Source of the DNA: Leptodontidium sp. MPI-SDFR-AT-0119
Lineage: Eukaryota > Ascomycota > Leotiomycetes > Helotiales > Leptodontidiaceae
Direction of reading: 5' to 3'
Assembly (NCBI GenBank): GCA_020726505.1
Contig: JAHLEZ010000037.1
Span: 248,001-312,000 of the forward strand
Length of the DNA stretch: 64,000 nucleotides
The notes below the pieces were generated by a model, which was not told the DNA's origin, searched no databases, and worked only from the letters and a program-made list of their open reading frames with translations. Made by a program: the position numbers and the translations under genes. Shown in pieces: positions 56,501-64,000 of the stretch; position 1 is the first letter of the stretch; each line of letters starts with the position of its first letter.

Positions 56501-58823
56501 AAAATTCATTCGCAGTTGCCATTTTTGACATTTCAAAGTGTCAAAACCCAAAGGAAGTTGCGGCAGGCAGTTCGTCTAGCTGAAGAGATCCAGAGTAAAC
56601 AACCAGAGTCGTTAGTCGAAGATACTGGCTCACTCGAGGAGAGAGCTGCTGCTGAAACTCGTCGATTACAGATGGCCAGATCAGATGCTGGTGGAACCAT
56701 ACTTGCCAAGGAAATATCAGCAGGATTTGAAATCCTCCAAGGTAATACCAAAGAGCATGAGCGATTCGATGATGTTGTGTCCTACCATGAGGTCGGAAAT
56801 CCAGGGGGTGTACAACAGATCGATATCTCGAGAACAATCGGTCCCCTAAAGGAATACTTGACGACATCGTTGGACCGCTTCCTGGGCGGCAACTCAGGGA
56901 GCAATGAGACGAACAAAAATTACAACAGCCCGGACATACTGGAATGGCTGGAGAAGTTGGAAGATGCTCTCGCAATATACGAGCAGACACAACAGCCTTC
57001 ATCCAAATATGAAGCACTGCTGGAACATTATCTCCGACCCGAGCAAGCCAAGGGACTACACACGTCTCGTACAATCGACCAGTTCTACTACTCTTCTCTA
57101 TCGGACACTTGCAGAAGAGACATGGATCAAGTGGTCCGACGCTACCAAGCCCGCAAATTTGAAGAGAGCCGCCATGATAATTTCCAGATGGGGATGGTAG
57201 AGCAACTGTGGCTTTGGGTCATAGATGACAGTAAGATAAGCACCAGCCAACTGAAACTAGCTTCAGCTGACTCTTGTCCTAGAAACGATAATCACCTGCT
57301 TCCCGAAGAGCTTTGGAGGTGGTATCAAAAACGGTCGTGGGCGAGAGCTGCTCGAACAAATCCGAACACATATCCACGAAGATACTCGACCACAAATCTC
57401 ATCCATCTACCACCTAGCGACGATTATTACAAGCCATTGCGTTCGGTTCGTTGAGGAATGCCAAGCTCGGATTCCAGGTGGTAACGAGTCGTTCCTGCAG
57501 ATGTTTTCTAGTTCAATTGGAACGGCGGTAAGTTTGTTCCACACTTAACTGAAAGAAAGAAATTTCTGCTTGCTAACTTGGTCTCTTGTCTTCTAGGCTG
57601 ACAAGGAAGTCGAGTATTTCGAGACCTTCCAAAGAGAGATCTACGAGGCTCGGCGAGATAAAAAGAGCAAAGCCGATGGCGACAAGTCGAAATCTTCCGT
57701 CCACGAATTAGATCTCGGCAAAGAGATCAAACTGCTGGAGGAGGTGAAGGATATTCGTGACGAGTTGAATATCCTTAAGAGTATTTTTGAAGATCAGAGT
57801 AGCTTGCTGCAGAAGCTGTTTGGGTTGATTGCGGGGTATTCTCCTCCTGGTGGAAGGAAAGGCGGGGATCAGGACCCGATTGTCAGTTTTTATCGGCAGC
57901 GGAGTGATATTGATTTGAGGATTGAGAGGGCGGAGAAGATGCAGAGGGATATCAATGCGATTTATGACTCGGTGAGCGGATTCGGGTTTCTTTTATGACG
58001 ATGGAAGTTCATTAACTTAACTGGTGTTTTCTCATACCTCCATTTACATTCAGCCCTCTTCATTGCCAGATATATGATATGACTATCTGCTGATGTCTCA
58101 GATCAATCATCTTCTGGACCTCAAACAGAAGAATGCAAACGTCTTCGAAGCCGTGCAAGCGAGATTGGAAGCAGAAGAGACTACAGCACAAGGAAGGACC
58201 ATCATGGTCTTCACAATAGTAACGATCATATTTGTACGTGAAACCTACCTGAAACCTTCAAGCATAACTTACCAACAACGAACTACCAGCTACCGATGTC
58301 TTTCCTCACATCCCTGTACGCGCTGCAAGTAGATTCCTTCCCGCACGATGGAGGCGACTTCATTTATCCATCAAAATGGATCTGGTCGAGAATATGTGAG
58401 TTGTGCCACCACACTGCGATGTCTTCTTTCCTCTTCCGTTCTTGAATCTGACGGGATTCAGTTGGCACATCTGGTGCGATAGCTATCCCGTTGTGCGTCG
58501 TAGCCATTTATATCAACACGATCCTGGATTTCTATGAAAAGAGCGTCAGATTGCGGATCAAGAAATGGGTTGGAGGTAAGAAGAAACCGGATAGACATGT
58601 TGAACAAGTTAAGCTGGTGTATGCAAAGCCGAGTGTGTTGAGGACGAAGAGTGGACTTCCAACGGGCGAGTCTCGGCAAGAGAAGATGGAGGTTGGTGAG
58701 AGTAAAGGAGAGAAGAGGGTGGTTGATGGGATAACGAGGCGTGCGACTGCAGCTTTGTCGGTTGAATCGCAGGCCGAAAGAGGTGAATTGAATGGGAGAG
58801 GGGGGACTCGAGGAAGTAAGTGA
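53512..58823 (+). CDS. Ankyrin-repeat protein with C-terminal CorA-like membrane domain
   Basis: Eleven exons: join(53512..55653, 55709..55723, 55774..55908, 55967..56058, 56117..56453, 56516..57230, 57283..57527, 57597..57971, 58102..58233, 58290..58395, 58462..58823), 1551 aa. The ATG at 53512 is used. About a dozen ankyrin repeats fill residues 20-620 (TGETPLLRAVINNQADVVELLLEHGA; WTALHLSVYNEHIEVVKLLLEA). Then come RWIHLPENN joined by a 15-nt microexon to WIWAEDLM, and RTIDQFYYSSL, both hallmark blocks of fungal CorA-like proteins. A charged linker and a helical stalk precede TM1 (MVFTIVTIIF, LPMSFLTSLYAL, with GMN lost) and TM2 (GAIAIPLCVVAIYINTIL). The intron after the microexon starts with GC. 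The acceptor of exon 5 is ambiguous by seven bases. Probably a membrane-tethered scaffold or sensor; transport of Mg2+ is doubtful. Confidence 0.85.
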
Positions 58824-60130
58824 GGCTCCAGAGCTCACAATGTGGCCATAAGTGAGGCTTTATTCCGAAAGCTTTACTTCAAGATTTGGAGTGATAGCTA
58901 AGACCGCATGGAATTTCCCTCTTAAGAACAGCGCCTCTGCACGTCGTCATCGGATATCCACTGGCACTGCCACCAAAGCTTATAGATACTAAGTCTCCAC
59001 AGATAAGACTATTGACACCTTAGCAGATTGAAAGAAGATCTCTCATCATAATATCTCCGAGAATTTCAAGAGGTCGTTTCTTTTGACGTGATGTGCAGCC
59101 TCGGACATGGATGGCATGTGTCAGTCAAGGCTTGGATGAATCTTAAGAAGATAAAGTGATAGCTGAAGAACATGAGGCCATCTCTTAACAGGTAGCTAGT
59201 GTATTTTCTTACTAAGACAGAATCCTGTGTTCATTTCTACACGTCTTAAAGTAAGTGACAAACCCATTTTGACAGTGGAAAGTAAACCGGAGACCAAAAA
59301 AAAAACCCTTACTTCTGTATTCAAAATATCTGTCACCCGATATTCAAACTTTGTTAGGTTTGTTTTGAAAATCGGATAACGTATCTTCATATGCATTGGA
59401 AAATCTCAAAACGAGGACAACCAAAAAGCAAGCCACAGATCAGCACGCGAGATCCCATATCGTCAAGAAACTGCCCTATCCCGCTCTAGTCTGGGGCGAG
59501 TACATGGGTATTGACGTCTCCGGCTTTCCGGTCACATCATCCGACTCTACACCTACAACTCTCTTTAATCACCGCATGTAAACTCGTATTCGCAAACCCA
59601 CAAGCCTTTAATATGCAGATCATATGCATACAAGATAGGCACATACTTCAAGGACAAAAGCCAAGTACGAACTGGTAAGGAGCAAGATAAGGGTATACCA
59701 GATCCTAGCGTAAATCACCATTGCCGAGCCTCCATCTATCCCCTAAACTGGATATGAGGGCGCCACCCGCCGGGATCAACGGCTAATGGATTGACGTGTG
59801 AGCCTCGGTGGATATGGATGTTCTTCCATGGTTATTCGTGTGGGATTTTAGACATCTGAAAGAGAGGATAGCCAATGGGAGGGGAGGGTGAGAGGAGAGA
59901 GAGAGAGATAAGGCTAGGGATATGTGGGGGCTGGTGACTGGAACTGTATCTGATGAGATCGACATTTGAAGTGTGAGGTTGAGATGTTTGCGCTTTTGGA
60001 GTTCGGTAGTATTATTCAGGAGCTGTATACTTATTTTCTTCTTCGGAAGTATGAGTAAGAGAGATTCCCAAGGTGATCAGGCATTCCCAAGATTTTGGGT
60101 TGTCCTAGAGAAGAGTTTGATTGTCAGCTT
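58824..60130. other. Intergenic, no gene seen
   Basis: 1.3 kb. A purine tract (GGGAGG/GAGAGA) lies at 59876-59912. No coding signal. Confidence 0.45.
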
Positions 60131-60178
60131 CATGCAATTCAATTTCAATTTCAATTTCAAGTTCAAGTTCAAGTTTGA
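60131..60178 (+). repeat. Short hexamer tandem repeat, TTCAAT/TTCAAG
   Basis: Successive TTCAAT units change to TTCAAG units within about 45 bp. It is a small microsatellite in non-coding DNA. Confidence 0.7.
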
Positions 60179-61198
60179 AGGATGTGTCAAATTGCTCACT
60201 TCTTCGACCAGATCTTTCGCCCCCTTCTCTTCTGTGGTTCAAGTTCTCGAATTGTAAATTTCGCGGCAGAGGAAGTATTGGCGAGCGACAAATAGCCGCA
60301 TAGCAAGTCCGCTTGTCACATGGAGAGAGGTAATTCTCCCCTCATAGGAGAATCATCCCGGTTCTCCTCAGAACGGCACTTCAGTTCAATTCAGTTCACA
60401 TTAGCTATCCTCGATCCGTGGTACCTGACATATGCATATGCTAAAAGGCCTCCTCGATGTCACTGCCGGTCTCAACTGCAGACTTTCAGACGTTACCCAC
60501 AAATAGAAAGAGCCACAGCGTCATATCCACAACTTCCTTATCAGTGTTCTAGCATCTTCGCTTTTGCTATTCTTCTGACAGGAAAAGATCGACTGGCGTC
60601 TATGATTGTATTGCATTGAGGTAAAGTCGAACTACTGTAGTTAACAGGACTACCAGCGCTGATGCGGTGTTCGCATATCTAAGTACGCTTCGCTAAGATC
60701 TTCAGCTGCCCTTTGGTACGCGTGTAAATCACTTATACGTGTGACTTGGATAACTCGCTTAGCTTGGCTTCTCTTGTCTTGTCTCGATGTTGGTTTTCGT
60801 TAAAGCTAGCCTTCGAAAATAAGGTCATCACAAACTAATATCGTATATCTCTCGGTTTTGTTTATTTAGAAGATAGAGATGGAGATCATGATGGTATTGA
60901 ATGTTTATCACTTCCATTTTGTGATATAAGATAAGACATAAGGAATTGACTGGGCTATCATTACTTCTGTATGTTCGGATGGCTTTTTATGAGATTAGTA
61001 GGTGAGGTTCTTCAGATCTTTGCTTTTGTCTTCAAGAAAAGGGAAATTCTATAAAGTAGAGGTAATTCCCTTCGAGAAGGACATCATCCAATCCATCCCA
61101 CCTCATCACACCTCATTTCACCTCAACTCACCACCAACAACCCAAATCTCACCCTCCACAAACCCCCCACCCACGCACTCAACACCCCACAGCCCAAA
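60179..61198. other. Intergenic, no gene seen
   Basis: 1 kb, ending in a long C/A-rich leader (61090-61198) of the decayed hydrophobin. Confidence 0.45.
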
Positions 61199-61617
61199 AT
61201 GCAATTCTCCACCTCCACCCTCACCCTCACCCTCTTAACACCCTCATCGCCGCATCCCCCCTCGAAAGACGCCAACTGGGCTCCCTCTGCGGCTCCGCTC
61301 TCAACACACCTCAATGCTGCGATGTCAGAATTGGCGGAGTGGCGAATTTGAATGGTGCTTCTCGTACTTCTCCCTCCCTCCCTCCCTCCTCAGCCTTCTC
61401 ATTCCTCCTTTCTCCCTCCTCCTTTCAATTTTATTTTGTTTTCTTTGATTGTTATTTTATTTTATTCAGGGGCAGGGGTAATAAAGTTGAAGAGAAATGC
61501 CAAGGCTGACTCGAGATAAAAGCATCTTCCGACCCAGCGACCGTCGCTGATTTCACTGCCGAGTGTAACGCTGCTGGACAGGCTGCTTATTGTTGCGTTT
61601 TGCCTCTTGTGAGTTGC
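61199..61617 (+). pseudogene. Class II hydrophobin pseudogene
   Basis: The ATG at 61199 follows a CA-rich leader and begins a signal-peptide-like MQFSTSTLTLTLL. One base appears to be missing near 61232-61236; in the shifted frame the protein continues as TLIAASPLERRQLGSLCG, with SALNTPQCCDVRIGGVANLN. This has the class II spacing C-x8-CC-x11-[C], but the fourth Cys is Gly (GGT). After an intron-like, CT-rich segment, ASSDPATVADFTAECNAAGQ then AAYCCVLPL supplies C-x8-CC (61529-61610). The eighth Cys is not found. Class II hydrophobins are small secreted amphipathic proteins that coat spores and hyphae. The lesions (frameshift, lost Cys, no C-terminus) mark it as decayed. Confidence 0.65.
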
Positions 61618-63640
61618 TTTTTCTTTAGCTTCTGGAAGGGATCTATTGGAAGGGCAGCATGAGCAGAGACGTCAGAGACTGATGATGCTGATGATGATAG
61701 CTTGGCGATGCGCTTGTTTGTACTGCTTTGTAAAGAAATGATTTATTGAGGTGGATTTGGAAGATGAGAGGGGATAAGCGTGGTGGAATGCTGGGCTATT
61801 TCCAGTAAACTTGTAGAGCGGTTGAGATCTTTTAGTGAGTTGGGTGTGTGAATGGCGCATGTTGTAGGTGAGGTTACTGGGGGATTCGGTGTGGATATTG
61901 CGTTGGATGGAGATGGACTACTTTGTATTTTCTTGATGAATTGATTTTTAAACACCTTCGATGCCATTTCTTCGGTACGAGTATGGTTGTTGCCTCCCAG
62001 GAAGCCATTTCCTCTGTTTTTGCTTTCCGTGTCACGTGGTCATCAACCATATGATGGTGCTCCTGCCACTGCTAAGGTAGAAACCCACACGCTGAGGGAA
62101 TGAAATGTGTGCAGTCGTGTTCGCTTTTCCTACATTTCAACCGAAGGATCGCAGCCTCGGACTCGGAAGGCTATCGTATGGATGATGCATATAAAGTGAT
62201 GACGAGTCTGTTTCGAGTCCTGCGAGAGGAAGCGAGGTGCGAGTCAGTGGATCGGTGCACTCAACAGCGAAGGAAGACAAAAATGATGATGCCGCAAGAT
62301 AAATGTGAAGTAGATTATAATGATAGGGAAACTGTAAGTCTATTGATCTGGTTGTGGATTTTACTCGAACTGCGGGAGTCGACGCTGGCTGAAGTATCGA
62401 TCAGATCGATTATGGAAGTAAGGATTGGTAGGCCTTTGGGTATGAGAAATGGAATGGACCGAGAAGGCTTGAACCAACGATATGAGAATTTAGAAGTGCG
62501 TTTTTGTGTTTCAAATTGGGTTACGGTGTGCATTGTTTTAAGCTGGATAGAATTTAACTTTTCTTATCTGTTGCAGAGACTACTTCGCCTCTGACATTCA
62601 TTCAACGAAACCCAAACATCGGCCCTAGCAACTTATCGAAATTTTAGCCCAAATCGGGATATGCGACAATTTGCCATCATAGATGATACCATTAAATATG
62701 ATATTCATCGTCTTCTTCGGGACACCAGCAGTTACACAAAATTGGCAGGTGTCACGTGACGACCAGGGGTTATCCTCCCTGCTCTCTTTTCTTTCTTTCC
62801 GTTGCCATTCTACTAGAATCTGGCAATGGAAAGCGATGGAAGTCGTTTGAGTGGTTTCAATAATGCTTGGGGGGGGGGTCTGTGAAGAACATAAACATGG
62901 AGGAGTTGGAAGTACGTCAACAGCAGAAGGGCAGGAACCTGATAGATGACAAACTAGAAATGGCTTTGGAAACATAACATCTCAGATATTGAAAGCAATT
63001 CGAAATTCAAAAGTACCATTTATCAAAACATTGAACCGGTCTTGGGCAACAGTGCCGTCAGGTTCTGATATTGCTTGGTGGTGAGCAGATCCAAGTGCCA
63101 CTTGGCCACTTTCAACCCCATTTGAGGCGTCAAAAAGTACATATATGACAATGAGGAAGATGCCAACGTCTTATTTCAGAACAAGGGGATAGCTAGTTGT
63201 CAATTCAAGACAGATACTTCTGTAGTGGTTGATATCGTGAGGATTTTGCTGGATGCGAAGAAAAGGGGTAAATGCCAAGACATAAACATCCACCCGAGGA
63301 AGTCGAGACAGCGAAAGATGAGGTGCAGAAGCCATGTATCTAAATCCAGGGAGAAATAATATGAAGAATATGCCCGTGCAATGTTTTAAGTTACATTGAA
63401 GTCCTTATCTTATCGATGTTGACGTTGCTCTAATAATCCAAAAGGCCAAACCAACAAAGTTGGTGATCCTCCTATCCCCCCACTAGTACGAGTAAGTGGT
63501 GTGTTACGTATGATGACTGCACCAGTCAGTCCAATCCGATCTAATTCCACCAAAACAACCTATCCGGACGGTATTCTGTACACAGCGAAACATAGAATGT
63601 GAATATAATTTAATGGTGAAGATATAATGATGTTGCCGTG
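61618..63640. other. Intergenic, no gene seen
   Basis: 2 kb. A 164-codon plus-strand frame at 62100 and minus-strand frames at 62625-62975 lack family resemblance or splice context. A run of nine G sits at 62870. Confidence 0.4.
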
Positions 63641-64000
63641 AATTCATGCCCCCATCCCATCCCATCCCATCACCAACAAATACCTCAACTACCTCAACTC
63701 TGTCCTTGTCGCTCGAATGACATGGAAGGCCCGAACGAGCTTAGTCGAGGCCAAAAGCCTTGCCCTTCGCCCTTCCAATTCCCTCCCTTTCCACTCACTC
63801 CTGCCGAGCAGCACCATCCACCCACCACCCACCACCCACCGCAGTGCTTCGCAGCGCAGCCCAGAGTCAGTCCAGTCAGTGCAGCAAGCAGCATCAACCA
63901 GCATCAACCAGCATCCAGCGAGTGCACTCACTTCAACGCCCCCCCAGACCAAGACGACGACCTCAACACCACAATCAATCGCCCCGCCACAACACCACCA
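63641..64000 (+). promoter_or_regulatory. C/A-rich leader of a plus-strand gene beyond the window (probable)
   Basis: From about 63645 the sequence turns strongly C- and CA-rich, with tandem CCCAT units (63648-63672), CCACCC repeats (63808-63842) and three GCATCAACCA-type units (63890-63917). This resembles the long pyrimidine/CA-rich leaders of fungal genes. No start codon is identified inside the window. Confidence 0.35.

Noticed and set aside
61140..61314. Minus-strand frame overlapping the hydrophobin
   Set aside because: Antisense shadow; the plus-strand cysteine pattern explains the sequence.
62100..62594. 164-codon plus-strand frame
   Set aside because: No domain, biased composition and no promoter-like leader; likely chance.
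1..64000. CRISPR arrays, rRNA genes, viral integrations, complete autonomous transposons
   Set aside because: None seen: no spaced direct repeats, no rRNA blocks, no polymerase, integrase or transposase motifs in any frame examined.

Overview
The window is chromosomal DNA of a filamentous ascomycete (Pezizomycotina). The evidence is short GT-AG introns of about 40-90 nt, some with TACTAAC-like branch sites, plus fungal families: a HET-domain protein, NmrA-like reductase, DUF3425-type bZIP, C2H2/fungal_trans regulators, CFEM and GPI-anchored proteins, secreted DPP IV and CorA-like/ankyrin proteins. A leotiomycete is my guess, not something the sequence proves. All exon boundaries were read by eye from splice signals, phase continuity and family similarity.

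Layout. 1-5 kb: a partial frame at the edge, a HET-domain gene (+) and a convergent NmrA-like gene (-). 5.3-13 kb: a stretch of gene decay holding a broken heme-thiolate peroxidase (-), an intact bZIP regulator (+), relics of a cytochrome P450 and an M43 metalloprotease (+), and a peroxiredoxin-like gene interrupted by one TAG (+). 13.8-23.2 kb: a TPR protein (+), secreted DPP IV (-), a cysteine-rich GPI-type protein (-) and an Asn-rich secreted protein (-). 24.9-33.2 kb: a likely sugar-utilisation cluster of an MFS sugar transporter (-), a divergent GH78 alpha-L-rhamnosidase-like enzyme (+) and a C2H2 regulator (+). 34.9-41 kb: a CFEM/transmembrane protein, a secreted nitrilase and a small membrane protein. 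42-47 kb: a second C2H2 regulator and a frameshifted protein-kinase-like gene. 47.4-58.8 kb: a CorA-like membrane protein (-), a duplicated-module GPI protein (-), a MITE-like element, a 350-bp A-rich hexamer array, and an 11-exon ankyrin/CorA-like gene (+). 58.8-64 kb is mostly non-coding and holds a decayed class II hydrophobin.

How it fits together. The transporter, rhamnosidase and regulator look like one catabolic unit. Their shared promoter holds ten GTGGA motifs on one strand in about 400 bp, and the regulator's own promoter has three more. The predicted DNA specificity of its two zinc fingers (G-N-G-G-A-G) is close to that motif. The other theme is loss of secreted or redox genes: peroxygenase, P450, metalloprotease, peroxiredoxin and hydrophobin are all broken while their neighbours are intact.

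Caveat: frameshifts in short homopolymers could be assembly errors. The in-frame TAA and TAG codons cannot be explained by indel error.
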